36,368 nucleotides of DNA from Micromonospora sp. MP36 (GCF_008119785.1 NZ_VSFA01000074.1:1-36368); one strand, 5' to 3'; shown: positions 9,012 to 18,208, counted from the first letter of the stretch. Numbers and translations are program-made. Notes: a model not told the origin generated them from the letters alone.

Positions 9012-10070
9012 CTAACCGCCATTGGGACTCCGTCGCCCGTCGGGCGTCACCGGTCCGATCCAGCCATGCCAGGCGGCGTACCACGCCAACTGCATGCGGG
9101 TCACCGCCCCCGCCCGGTCCATCAGCTTGCGTACGCGTCGCAACACAGTGCGCTGCCCAATTCCGAGTTGACGGGCGATCACCGCATCGGTGAGGCCGCT
9201 AAGCAGCAGGGTAAGCAGTTGACGGTCCGCCTCGCCAAGCGGGGGCCCCTCCGCGCGCACGTCGGCAGCCCCGATGGGCAAGGCCCGTGACCAGATCAGC
9301 TCGAACAGCTCGGTCAGTCCGTCCAGAAGTGGGCCGGGGTGGATCAGGGCCGAATCGGCCGCGCGCCCCGTTTCGCCCGCGACCGCAGGGACGATCGCCA
9401 GCTCGCGGTCGACAATCATCGCCTTGAGCGGCACCCGGTGGGCGATGCGGGCGTCCTCACCCGCCGCCACGTAGCGGGAGATTCGGGTCAGGCCGCCCTC
9501 CCGCTCGATCGCCCGCCGGTCGTACACCGTCCGATAGCGCACGCCCGCCGCCAGTCGTTGGAGCTCGGTCTTGTTCGTGACGTCCCCGTCTGGCGCCCGT
9601 GGTGTCAGATAGGGCGGCACGTCAAGGATCAACACCTCGCGACGCGCCCTACGCTGAATCTGATCGATACGCTGCGCCACTACAGCGTTCGGTGTCGGCT
9701 CCACCAGCGCCCGCACCTGGTCTGGCCGGGACGCGGTGCGGTACTCGCCCGCCAGACGCCCCAGAGCCGCGCGGGCAGCGTGCAGCTCCTGCAGCCGTCC
9801 CAACAGCAGCACCTCTCCGGCGATGTCGGGTGGAGACACGATCAGCCGTGTCCGGTGTCCCTCGGCACGAGTAAGCAGGCCCTTGGCCGCCAGGCCGTCC
9901 ACGGCCGTCAAAGCCTGTTCCCGGGGCATCCCGAGCAACTCCGCCACCGAGTCTTCCCAACACGGGTCGGTCCGTATCAGCAGGGTGTACAGCCGGGTTT
10001 CCGTGTCCGTCAGCCCCAGCGCCCGGAACATGGTCTCTTCCCGGGCCCCTTCACTCTCCTGGTATCTCAT
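9012..10070 (-). CDS. TrmB-like / LuxR-type helix-turn-helix transcriptional regulator
   Basis: 352 residues from the first ATG. The N-terminus (FRALGLTDTETRLYTLLIR) is a TrmB-like winged helix; the middle (about 100-260) resembles the sensor region of these regulators; the C-terminus carries a LuxR-type HTH (LSGLTDAVIARQLGIGQRT, about 300-320). The ATG at 10031 (MFRALG) has a better ribosome-binding site (GGAAGAG) than the ATG at 10070, so the true protein may be 13 residues shorter. It is transcribed away from the second S8 peptidase gene across a 415-base gap with two strong dyads, and probably controls that gene and itself. A 3' fragment of a paralog lies just downstream. Confidence 0.85.
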   Translation of the reverse strand: MRYQESEGAREETMFRALGLTDTETRLYTLLIRTDPCWEDSVAELLGMPREQALTAVDGLAAKGLLTRAEGHRTRLIVSPPDIAGEVLLLGRLQELHAARAALGRLAGEYRTASRPDQVRALVEPTPNAVVAQRIDQIQRRARREVLILDVPPYLTPRAPDGDVTNKTELQRLAAGVRYRTVYDRRAIEREGGLTRISRYVAAGEDARIAHRVPLKAMIVDRELAIVPAVAGETGRAADSALIHPGPLLDGLTELFELIWSRALPIGAADVRAEGPPLGEADRQLLTLLLSGLTDAVIARQLGIGQRTVLRRVRKLMDRAGAVTRMQLAWYAAWHGWIGPVTPDGRRSPNGG

Positions 10071-10303
10071 TCCTTCACCCGGCCTTCATCGGTGGTGCCC
10101 AGACAGCTCGTGGCCACACAGGAGCTGGGGCAATCTAGCGCGGCGAACCTAGAAGGCGGCACTTACCAGATCATTACCGTCGCCAACGCAACGCCCTGGG
10201 AAACCGTTCGGACGGACGTAGTGGGTTAGCCGCCCTCACGGCACTCGCCCGACTCGACGCGGTCGCGAGGCGGTTCGGTTGGCCGGCGCCTGGCTTCACC
10301 ACT

Positions 10304-10327
10304 TCATCGGCGCATTTGCGCCGATGA
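10304..10327. promoter_or_regulatory. Perfect 11-bp inverted repeat with 2-base centre, likely operator
   Basis: TCATCGGCGCA, TT, then its exact reverse complement TGCGCCGATGA. It sits between the divergent TrmB/LuxR-type regulator and the second S8 peptidase. The short centre fits a dimeric protein-binding site better than an RNA hairpin. The rest of the 415-base gap (10071-10485) holds another inverted repeat and a weak promoter; no gene is seen in it. Confidence 0.55.
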
Positions 10328-10339
10328 CATTCATCAGCC

Positions 10340-10380
10340 ATTGACACCTCTTGATCACGCTCCGCGTGTCAATCGATACT
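10340..10380 (+). promoter_or_regulatory. Inverted repeat ATTGACAC-N18-GTGTCAAT overlapping a candidate promoter
   Basis: The arms lie at 10340-10347 and 10366-10373. Between and over them, TTGATC (10351) and GATACT (10375) with an 18-base gap make a plausible -35/-10 pair for the second S8 peptidase, about 105 bases before its GTG. A repressor bound to the arms would cover the core promoter. The promoter hexamers are weak (4 of 6 each). Confidence 0.4.
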
Positions 10381-10485
10381 CGCGCATGGCTTGATCAATC
10401 AAAGCCGCCGGCGCGGGCGGTGAGCCGCACCGCGCTTCCCGCACCCCACGGCGGGCGACTTCCGCCATACCTGGAAGGACACATC

Positions 10486-13400
10486 GTGGCAAGACACAGA
10501 AGACCGCTGCACGGGGCCATCGCGGCCCTGGCCGCACTCGTGCTGGTGCCGCTTACCGGCGGCACCGCGTTCGCCCAGCCAGGGACGGACGAGACCGCGG
10601 TCAAGCGGAAGGCTGAAGGGGCAGGGGCGGCCTCCGCGTCGGACAAGATCCGCCCGGAGCTCGCGAGGCGGCTCGAGGGCAAGAGCGAGGGCAACTTCTG
10701 GATCCACTTCAAGGACAAGGCGGACGTGAGCAAGGCCAGCCAGATCAAGGACTGGGCCAAGCGGGGCACCGCGGTCGCGGAGGCGTTGCAGAAGACCGCT
10801 GCCGAGAGCCAGGCCAAGGTCCGGGCTAAACTCGAGCGCTCGGGCGTGAAGTACCAGACCTTCTGGGCGACCAACGCCATCAGGGTCACCGGCGGCTCGT
10901 CCTCGATGGCGCAGGACTTCGCCGCCCACGCGGAGGTCGACGGCCTGTACGCCCCGATGGAGTACAAGGCTCCCGAGGTCACCAAGGGCACTGACGAGCA
11001 TACCGTCAACGCCCTGGAGTGGGGCATCGCCAACATCAACGCCGACGACGTCTGGTCCCAGTACGGCGTCAAGGGCGGCGGCATCACGGTGGCGAACATC
11101 GACACCGGGGTCCAGTTCGACCACCCGGCGCTGGTGAACTCCTACCGTGGCAACAACGGCGACGGCACGTTCGACCACAACTACAACTGGTTCGACGCCG
11201 CCGGCGCCTGTACCGACGCGCCCTGTGACGAGGACGGACACGGTACGCACACCATGGGCACCATGGCCGGCTCGGACGGCGCGAACCAGATCGGTGTCGC
11301 CCCCGAGGTCAAGTGGATCGCGGCGAACGGTTGCTGCCCCAGCGACGAGGCGCTGATCTCCTCCGGCCAGTGGATGCTCCAGCCCAGGGACCTCAACGGT
11401 CAGAACCCGGACGCCAGCAAGCGACCGAACATCATCAACAACTCGTGGGGTTCGCCGCCCTCCAACGCCCCGTTCATGGAGGACGTCACCGACGCGTGGG
11501 CCGCGTCGGGCATCTTCGGGGCCTGGGCCAACGGCAACGACGGTCCGGGCTGCCAGACCAGCGGCTCGCCGGGCAGCCGGATCAGCAACTACTCCGTCGG
11601 CGCCTACGACATCAACAACAACATCGGCGGCTTCTCCTCCCGCGGCAGCGGGCAGGACGGCGCGATCAAGCCGAACATCTCGGCCCCGGGCGTAAACATC
11701 CGGTCGAGCGTTACGGGCGGCACCTACGCCAGCTACAACGGCACCTCGATGGCCGCCCCGCACGTCGCGGGCACGGTCGCGCTGCTGTGGTCGGCGGCGC
11801 CGGCGCTGGTCGGTGACGTCAACGCCACCCGCGCGCTGCTGAACAACACGGCGATCGACAAGGCCGACGACCAGTGCGGCGGCACCGCGGCGAACAACAA
11901 CGTGTACGGCGAGGGCCGGCTGGACGCCCTCGCGCTGCTCAACGGGGCCTCGATCGGCGACACCGGCACCCTGGCCGGCACGATCACGGACGCGAGCAGC
12001 GGTGCCCCGATCGCGAGTGCCACCGTGGCCCTGACCGGTGCGGCCACCATCCAGCTGAGCACCGGGCGCGACGGCAAGTACTCGGCGCGGCTTCCGGTCG
12101 GCGACTACCAGGTTGCCGTGTCGGCGTTCGGCTACGGGAGCAAGACGGGTCGGCGACGCTCACCAAGGACACGACCACGACGACCAGCGTCGCGCTGGCG
12201 GCGATGCCGAGTGTCACCGTCAGCGGATCGGTCACCGACGGGTCCGGACACGGCTGGCCGCTCTACGCGAAGGTCGGCCTCGAGGGCCGGTCGGGCGTGT
12301 CCGACTACACCACCCCCGCCGACGGTCACTACAGCTTGAAGCTCCCGGCCGGGGCGACGTACAGGGTGACGGTCAAGCCGCAGTACCCGGGCTACCAGAC
12401 GGTGAGCAAGGACGTCGTGGTCGGCTCGAGCAACGTCACCCACGACGTGGCCGTGCCGGTGAACGTCAACGACTGCACCGCGGCGCCCGGCTACCGGGCC
12501 GGCTCCGACGGGGTGTACGAGACCTTCGACGGCACCACCGTGCCGTCCGGCTGGTCCGTGGTGGACCACCGAGGTACCGGCCAGGTCTGGCAGTTCACCA
12601 ACCCCGGCAACCGCCGCAACCTGACCGGCGGCGGCGGCAACTTCGCGATCATCGACAGTGACAAGTACGGCGGCAGTGGCAACCAGGACACCTCGCTGGT
12701 CAGCCAGGTCGTCAACCTGTCCGACGTCGCCGCTCCGGTGGTCCGGTTCAACCAGGACTTCCGCCGGTGGCAGACCGAACGCGCGGACGTCGACCTCAGC
12801 CTCGACGGCGGCACGACCTGGACCAACGTGCTCCGACAGACGGCCGGTTTCCGCGGGCCGCGGGTGACCGAGGTCCCGATCCCGCAGGCCGCAGGCAAGG
12901 ACCAGGTCCAGGTCCGGTTCCACTACTACGACGCCTACTGGGGCTATTGGTGGCAGGTCGACAACGTGCTGATCGGCAGCCAGGCCTTTTGCCAGCCGAC
13001 CGACGGTGGCCTGGTGCTCGGCCACGTGCAGGACAAGAACGACAACAGCTACATCAACGGCGCCACCGTCACCAGCGACGACCGGCCGGCGGAGACGGGC
13101 ACCACGGTGGCGACGCCGGACGACCCCGAGCTGCCCAACGGCTTCGTCTGGATGTTCTCGTCGTTGACCGGGTCGCACAAGTTCACCGCGAAGGCCCGCC
13201 GCTACGTCAGCCAGAGCAAGGAGATCGACGTCCAGAAGAACGGGGCGACGACCGCAACCTTCCAGCTCCCCGCCGGCCGGCTGTCGGTCGAGCCGACCGA
13301 GGTGAGCGGGACGGCCAAGATGCCCGGCGGCACGGTGAACAAGACGTTCACGGTGACCAACACCGGCGGAGCACCGGTCGACGTCCAGTTCAGTGAGCGA

Positions 13401-14900
13401 AACGGCGGCTTCGAGCTCCTCCGCGCCGACGGGTCCACGATGAGCGAGCAGCAGCTGCTCGCCTCCACCGGCGCGCCGGTGCAGCGGCTCAACGTCCCGA
13501 CGTCGTTGGCCGCGCTGCCGGCCGGCAAGGAGGCCACCGCGAACTCGGCCCCAATCACCCCGCAGGCCGCGCCGTGGGCGAACATCGCCGCCTACCCGGC
13601 GAAGGTCATGGACAACCGGGTGGTCAACCTCGACGGCAAGATCTACTCGATCGCCGGCAGCAACGGATCGGCCTTCTCGGCGAAGAACTACGTCTACGAC
13701 CCGATGGCGCAGCAGTGGGCGCCGATCGCCGATCTTCCCAGTCCGCGTACCGCCATGACGGTGGGGGTCGTGGACGGGAAGATCATCGCGACCGGCGGCT
13801 GGGGGGCGAACGGCCCTGACGGCGCCACCTGGTCGTACGACCCGGCGGCCAACACCTGGACGACGGTGGCCAACAACCCCGCGCCGCGCGCCCAGGCCGG
13901 GCAGGCGGTCGTCGGCGGCAAGCTGTACGCCATCGGCGGTTGCGCCACCTCCTCCTGCGAGCCGATGTCCAACTCCGTTGTCCGCTACGACGCTCGCAGC
14001 GACACCTGGGAGACGGTGGCCAACTACCCGAGGTGGGTGGGGTACCTCTCCTGCGGTGGCATCGGCGGCGTCGTCTACTGCACCGGTGGTAACGACGGGT
14101 CCGCCTCGCAGAAGGCTGGCTACGCCTACGACCCGGGTGCCGACACCTGGACCGCCATCGCGGATGCTCCGGTCGCCGCCTGGGGCAGCTCGTCCGCCGT
14201 CGCTAACGGCAAGCTCATGGTCGTCGGCGGCGTGCAGGGCGAAGGCATCACCAACGTTGGCTTCGCCTACGACCCCCGTGCCAACTCCTGGTTGAACCTG
14301 CCGAATGCCAACGCGGCCCGCTACCGCGGTGGCGCGGCGTGCGGCTTATACAGGATCGGCGGTTCCACGGGCAACTTCACCGCAACGCCGGACAGCGAGG
14401 TGCTGCCCGGGTTCGAGGAGTGTGCCGAGGCGGAGGATGTCAGCTGGATAACGATCGACAAGACGTCGGCCACGCTGGCGCCGGGCGAGAAGGTCACGGT
14501 CACCGTCAGGATGACGGCAAACGTCGACCAGCCGGGCGCCTACTCCGGTTCGATCTTGATCAATGGGAACGTGCCGTACCGGTTGCAGCCGGTGCAGGTG
14601 ACGATGAACGCGCAGCCTCCGGTGACCTGGGGCAAGTTGATGGGTACGGTCACCGGGACGAGCTGTCAGGGTGTCAGCTCACCGCTCAAGGGCGCGACCG
14701 TCCAGGTCGACTCGAAGACGGGCTCGTGGACCTTTACCACGGACGCCCAGGGCAAGTACGCCTACTGGCTGGACCGCAAGCACAACCCGTTGAAGATGGC
14801 CGTCGCCAAGGACGGCTGGAAGCCCTCCCAGACCCGTCAGACGTCGATCAGCAGCACCCCGAGAGTGGAGGACTTCGCACTGTCCCCGACCAGGTGCTGA
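10486..14900 (+). CDS. Secreted S8 (subtilisin-like) serine peptidase with Kelch repeats, copy 2, with a one-base frameshift
   Basis: Paralog of the peptidase at the left edge, about 1471 residues if repaired. The GTG start has GGAAGGA upstream. Signal peptide to GTAFA; propeptide (about 45-170); triad Asp206, His252 (GHGTH) and Ser421 (NGTSMAAPH). Then carboxypeptidase-regulatory-like domains, a jelly-roll-like region, Kelch blades (about 1035-1285, e.g. GGKLYAIGG, GGVVYCTGG) and C-terminal Ig/regulatory-like folds. At 12147-12150 (ACGGGT) the frame changes: before it SAFGYGSKT, after it SATLTKDTT in the next frame, where the paralog reads through continuously. One extra G restores the protein. 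If the shift is real, the first part ends at 12339 as a secreted protease of about 617 residues with the triad intact but no Kelch region. Confidence 0.88.
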
Positions 14901-14917
14901 CAACTGAAAGGTAAAAC

Positions 14918-14954
14918 GTCCGGCCCGCCTGGTTCCCGACCGGGCGGGCCGGAC
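14918..14954 (+). terminator. Strong hairpin after the second S8 peptidase
   Basis: GTCCGGCCCGCC and its exact reverse complement (12 bp) enclose a 13-base loop, 17 bases after the peptidase stop. There is no T-run, as is common for actinobacterial terminators. It may also act on the leftward transcript coming from the transposase remnant. Confidence 0.7.
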
Positions 14955-14984
14955 CCGTTCGGCGGCCGCGCCGCCTCCTGGCCG

Positions 14985-15602
14985 GTTCGGCCGGAAGCGG
15001 CGCCGCTTGAACGGCGTGCGCACGCTGCCCCGAGCGCCCTGGTAGCCCTTATCGGCGAAGGTCATCACGTCCGCGCTGGTCAGCGCGTCGATGATGCCGT
15101 GGATGCGGGCGGCGGTGAGGTCGTGCGCCGAGCCCGGCAGTGCCGGTGAGGCCCACACGAGCCGGCTGGCGGCGTCGGCGATGACCTGCACGTTCACGCC
15201 ATGCCGCTTGTGCTTGCCGGAGTAGTACGGCTTCTGGTCTGCCACACGGTCGATCGGAATCAGGGTGCCGTCCAGGATCGCGTACGCCAGTTGCCGGATG
15301 CGCCGCATCGCTGTGGCCAGGTCCTCGGCGACCGCTGCGAGCAGCATGATCGCTTCCTGCACGTAGCGCCAGGCGGTGGCGACACCGACCTCGAACCCGG
15401 CAGCGAGCCGGGTGTAGGTGTCACCGTTGCGCAGGTGGGCCAGGGCGAGCAGTGCCTGTCGGCCCGGCGCGAGACGCCGCCACCGGGATCGATACCGGTT
15501 ACGGTGCTGGCGGATGAGGTCGGCAAGGTGGTTCAGGGTTCGGCAGAACAGGGGGATCGTGGAGGGGTAAGACAGCACAGGCGAGGCTCCCGGTCGGGGC
15601 AT
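14985..15602 (-). pseudogene. IS5-family transposase, 3'-truncated
   Basis: From the ATG, MPRPGASPVLSYPSTIPLF leads into a helical N-terminal domain with an HTH (RLAAGFEVGVATAWRYVQEA), then DDE_Tnp_4-type catalytic motifs: AILDGTLIPIDR (first Asp) and MTFADKGYQGARG (second Asp). After RTPFKRRR the frame stays open to 14679, but it is antisense to the peptidase tail and not transposase-like. The last catalytic Glu region (usual ...NRxHAxxRxxxERAxAxLKxW) is absent, so the enzyme should be inactive. About 205 of an expected 260-290 residues remain. Confidence 0.75.
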
Positions 15603-15641
15603 CGGATCTTGGTCGACTGCTGTCTTACCTGGAGCCTCGCC
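15567..15641 (-). promoter_or_regulatory. Two interleaved inverted repeats around the transposase start codon
   Basis: In the transposase mRNA sense the order is GGCGAGGCTCC, ag, GTAAGACAGCA, about 27 bases that include the ATG at 15602, then GGAGCCTCGCC, tg, TGCTGTCTTAC. Each 11-mer has its exact reverse complement in the second block, in the order B-A-B'-A', with the same 2-base gap in both blocks. As RNA this is an H-type pseudoknot arrangement holding the start codon in the loop; as DNA it could be a pair of transposase sites. Confidence 0.6.
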
Positions 15642-15642
15642 C

Positions 15643-16192
15643 TTATCGATATCCGGGCTCGCCGCGACGACCAGCGCCCCGTGGGACAGACGGCGGTTGC
15701 GCAGCGGCGGGATGTAGTGGCTCAGCACGTCCCCAAGCATGAACATGCCCGAGCAACGTGATCAGCTTCTCGAACACGTCCTGGGCCTTGTCGACCGGGT
15801 AGCGGCCCCGCACGCCGTAGGCGAGCGTCCGCGACGTCATCCCCACCAGCATGGCGAGCGCCGCGTCCCGATCCACCTCCGCCAGGCACACCGCAAGCTC
15901 CTCAGCATCCTGAGGCGCCTGGGGCGGACCACCGAACGAACTGGCCGAGCCGATGACACCACAGTCGGCCAGGAACGCGAACACGCCCGGGAAAGAGTCC
16001 TCGCCACCGGCGAACCTGATCAAGGCCCACAAATGCTCCTTGCCGTAGGGTCCTGGGAGTCCGGCCAGGAGATGCTGAACCCTCGCGAGCCGCTCAGACG
16101 CGTCCAAACGCCGGTCACCCCGTCGGCCCACTGTCGGGCCGGAACTCGTGGACGACCCCGGTCGGCCGCCACAGGGTCACCGTCTCGGCCAC
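15643..16192 (-). pseudogene. Hypothetical protein gene, apparently frame-disrupted
   Basis: Family not recognised. A GTG at 16192 with AAGGAG at good spacing begins AETVTLWRPTGVVHEFRPD but stops after 25 codons. In the next frame a protein-like segment continues (DASERLARVQHLLAGLPGP, FPGVFAFLADCGVIGS, DAALAMLVGMTSRTLAYGV, AQDVFEKLITLLG). Removing one G from the GGGG run at about 16117-16120 joins them. Near 15730, removing one G from another GGGG run would continue it as WDVLSHYIPPLRNRRLSHG, while the present frame ends in Arg/Pro-rich sequence at 15643, right at the IS edge. The intact central ORF alone is 15643-16131 (GTG at 16131, no good ribosome site). It may be decaying or truncated by the IS. 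Confidence 0.5.
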
Positions 16193-16511
16193 TGCGGCAC
16201 TCCTTCCTGGCCGGCGCAGAGTACCGGCCGGCCCACGACATGGACCAGCCGGTTTCCGCCTTCAGCGTCATACCGGCCAGTCGAAGCCGAACTGCCGGGC
16301 GGCTTCCGCGCTGACGCCGGTCAGGCACTACCGGTGGCGCACCGAAAACTGGCCGAGGCGGTCACCGCACAGCCGCAGACCAGGTGACCAGCCGGGTCCG
16401 CCCCGCACGGTTAAGCCACAGAGGTTGCGAGTGGCGAGTCCCACGAACCACAGCATCGTTAGCCATCTATATCGAGGCGGATGGCTGTAACGTGTGTGGG
16501 GAGCGGTCTTG
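16193..16511. other. Intergenic stretch with a possible degraded gene end
   Basis: No convincing gene. On the minus strand LTGVSAEAARQFGFDWPV followed by a stop (about 16272-16328) looks like a natural C-terminus, but its frame is broken just upstream by a TAG, so it may be the tail of another decayed gene. The AT-richer stretch around 16440-16480 probably holds the recombinase promoter; no clear boxes are seen. Confidence 0.3.
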
Positions 16512-18038
16512 ATGCAATACGCGCCGGAACTCGACGGCCCCGACCTGCTCGGCTGGTGGATACGGCAGCCGAACCAGCGAGGCCGCCAACGGGCGCGGCG
16601 CCCGACAACATCACCTCCACCCGGCATCCGCTTCGCCTTCTACGGGCGCATGTCCACCGTCGACTTCCAGGACCGGGCGTCGTCGTGTCGGTGGCAGCGC
16701 AACTACGCCGAAGACCTGATCGCCGGCCACGGTCGGATCGTGACCGAGTTCTTCGACGAGGGTGTCTCCCGCCGGAACGCTTGGCCGGACCGCCCGCAAG
16801 CGGCCTTGCTGCTCGCCGCAGTGGCGGACCCGGCGCGCGGGTTCGACGCGATCGTCGTGGGCGAGTACGAACGTGCCTTCCATGGCCAGCAGCTCGAACA
16901 GTTGACCCCCACCTTGGTCAGGCATGGTGTGCAGCTGTGGCTTCCGGAGACCTATGGGCCGGTGGACTTCGACAACTCGCGACAGTTGGCGTTGCTGGAC
17001 CTGCTGGGCGTGCACTCCCAGCGGGAGGTGTCCCGGGCCCGGCACCGCACTACTGTGGCCATGCGTGCCCAAGCCGAGCTGCAGGGTCGACATCTCGGCG
17101 GCCGGCCGCCTTACGGCTACCGGCTCGTCGACGCCGGCCCTCATCCGAACCGCGCCCACGCCGCCTGGGGACGCCGTCTGCACCGCCTGGAACCAGACCC
17201 GGCCACCGCGCCCCACGTGCGGTGGATCTTCGAGCAGCGGCTGGCGGGCTACAGCGTGGCCAGTATCGCCCGCGCCCTCAACGACACCGGCATACCGTGC
17301 CCGTCCGGCGCAGACCCGGCACGCAACCCTCACCGCAGCGGCCAACGCTGGATGCTGACCACCGTCGCGGCGATCCTGGCCAACCCCCGCTACACCGGCC
17401 GCCAGGTCTGGAACCGGCAGCGCAATGACCACGACGACCTCACGCCCGATGGGACCGTCGCGCGGCACCGCGAGGTCCAGCGCTGGAACGCCGCCTCGCA
17501 GTGGGTCATCTCCCGCCAGATCGCTCACCCGCCGCTGGTCACCGAGGAGCAGTTCGTCGCGGCCCAGGCGATCCACACCGCGCCTACCCCCGCTGATGGC
17601 GCTCCTCGCCACTACCTCCTGGCCGGCCTCGTGTGCTGCGGCATCTGCGGCCGCATCATGGACTCCCACTGGGTCCACGCCCGTCCCGGCTACCGCTGCC
17701 GCCACGGCCACACCAGCAGCCGCACCAAGACCTCACCGCAGCCGAAGATCCTCTACATACGGGAAGACCACCTGCTGGACCGCATCCGACACGACCGCGG
17801 ACTACACCGACACCACCCCGCACTGCGCAGCCCCGACCCCGAAAAGCTCACCGCCTACCTGCGCACCAACAACATGGTCATCGTGTGTGACCACCGCGCA
17901 TGGACCGTCGAAGCCGAGACCGCGGTCTACCCGCTCAACCCGCAGGGAAGCCGCCTCGCCGCCACAGCAAAAATCCCCGCCCAACGGGACGGGGATCACG
18001 CAAAACACGAAAAACCATCACGCTTCGTGTGGAAATAA
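16512..18038 (+). CDS. Serine recombinase / integrase family protein
   Basis: Site-specific recombinase, 508 residues from the ATG, which has GGGGAG upstream (a GTG at 16494 is also in frame). Resolvase-type catalytic domain: YGRMST with nucleophile Ser48, FFDEGVSRR, GFDAIVVGEYERAF. This is followed by the recombinase DNA-binding domain (GGRPPYGYRL; WIFEQRLAGYSVASIARALN; ILANPRYTGRQVWNRQR) and a zinc-ribbon-like segment LVCCGICGR ... YRCRHGH (about 374-400). The VGExxRAF form is typical of a large actinobacterial group of stand-alone recombinases. The C-terminal tail is short, without a long coiled coil. It ends two bases before the tRNA-Leu 3' end on the other strand, and its last 25 or so codons overlap the tRNA terminator, which suggests integration next to the tRNA. 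Confidence 0.9.
   Translation: MQYAPELDGPDLLGWWIRQPNQRGRQRARRPTTSPPPGIRFAFYGRMSTVDFQDRASSCRWQRNYAEDLIAGHGRIVTEFFDEGVSRRNAWPDRPQAALLLAAVADPARGFDAIVVGEYERAFHGQQLEQLTPTLVRHGVQLWLPETYGPVDFDNSRQLALLDLLGVHSQREVSRARHRTTVAMRAQAELQGRHLGGRPPYGYRLVDAGPHPNRAHAAWGRRLHRLEPDPATAPHVRWIFEQRLAGYSVASIARALNDTGIPCPSGADPARNPHRSGQRWMLTTVAAILANPRYTGRQVWNRQRNDHDDLTPDGTVARHREVQRWNAASQWVISRQIAHPPLVTEEQFVAAQAIHTAPTPADGAPRHYLLAGLVCCGICGRIMDSHWVHARPGYRCRHGHTSSRTKTSPQPKILYIREDHLLDRIRHDRGLHRHHPALRSPDPEKLTAYLRTNNMVIVCDHRAWTVEAETAVYPLNPQGSRLAATAKIPAQRDGDHAKHEKPSRFVWK
17969..17996 (-). terminator. Intrinsic terminator of tRNA-Leu inside the recombinase 3' end
   Basis: Read on the minus strand: ATCCCCG, a small inner CCC/GGG stem, CGGGGAT, then TTTTT. 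This is a classic hairpin plus T-run, 45 bases past the tRNA 3' end, lying within the last codons of the convergent recombinase gene. Confidence 0.8.
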
Positions 18039-18040
18039 CG

Positions 18041-18124
18041 TGTCCGAGGGGGGACTTGAACCCCCACGCCCTATACGGGCACTAGCACCTCAAGCTAGCG
18101 CGTCTGCCATTCCGCCACCCGGAC
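18041..18124 (-). tRNA. tRNA-Leu (anticodon GAG)
   Basis: 84 bases with a 7-bp acceptor stem (GTCCGGG with CTCGGAC, one G-T pair), discriminator A, T-arm GGGGGTTCAAGTCCCCC, a long variable arm as in class II tRNAs (TGCCCGTATAGGGCG), and an anticodon stem CTAGC/GCTAG around the loop TTGAGGT, giving GAG. CCA is not encoded. The recombinase stop codon is two bases from the 3' end. Confidence 0.95.
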
Positions 18125-18153
18125 TTACTCGTCCAGCCTACCCTGTCGGCCGC

Positions 18154-18208
18154 GGTGACCTGGTCACCGGTTCGGCCGCCCCGGTGGGCCGCACGGGGCA
18201 TTACTGTA
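18154..18208 (-). promoter_or_regulatory. tRNA-Leu upstream region: dyad and candidate -10
   Basis: TACAGT (18208-18203, minus strand) could be the -10 of tRNA-Leu, giving a leader of about 75 bases. Inside that leader lies GGTGACC-T-GGTCACC (18154-18168), a perfect 7-bp dyad. The rest of the 233 bases between the tRNA and the next gene shows no coding signal. Confidence 0.3.

Larger units (their letters stand above)
14985..15641 (-). mobile_element. IS5-type insertion sequence remnant, right part missing
   Basis: Contains the 5' two thirds of a DDE transposase and its upstream inverted-repeat region. Transposase similarity stops near 14985, where the peptidase-side sequence begins, so one IS end and the gene's 3' end are gone. 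The upstream limit is put at the edge of the interleaved repeats (15641), next to the stop codon of the neighbouring hypothetical gene. No target duplication can be defined because one end is missing. Confidence 0.65.

Noticed and set aside
10081..10229. Plus-strand peptide ending TYQIITVANATPWETVRTDVVG before the second peptidase
   Set aside because: Looks mildly protein-like but has no start or ribosome site of its own and merges upstream with the shadow of the regulator gene.
14679..14985. C-terminal part of the transposase frame
   Set aside because: Antisense to the S8 peptidase tail and hairpin, no transposase similarity; used only to define the truncation point.
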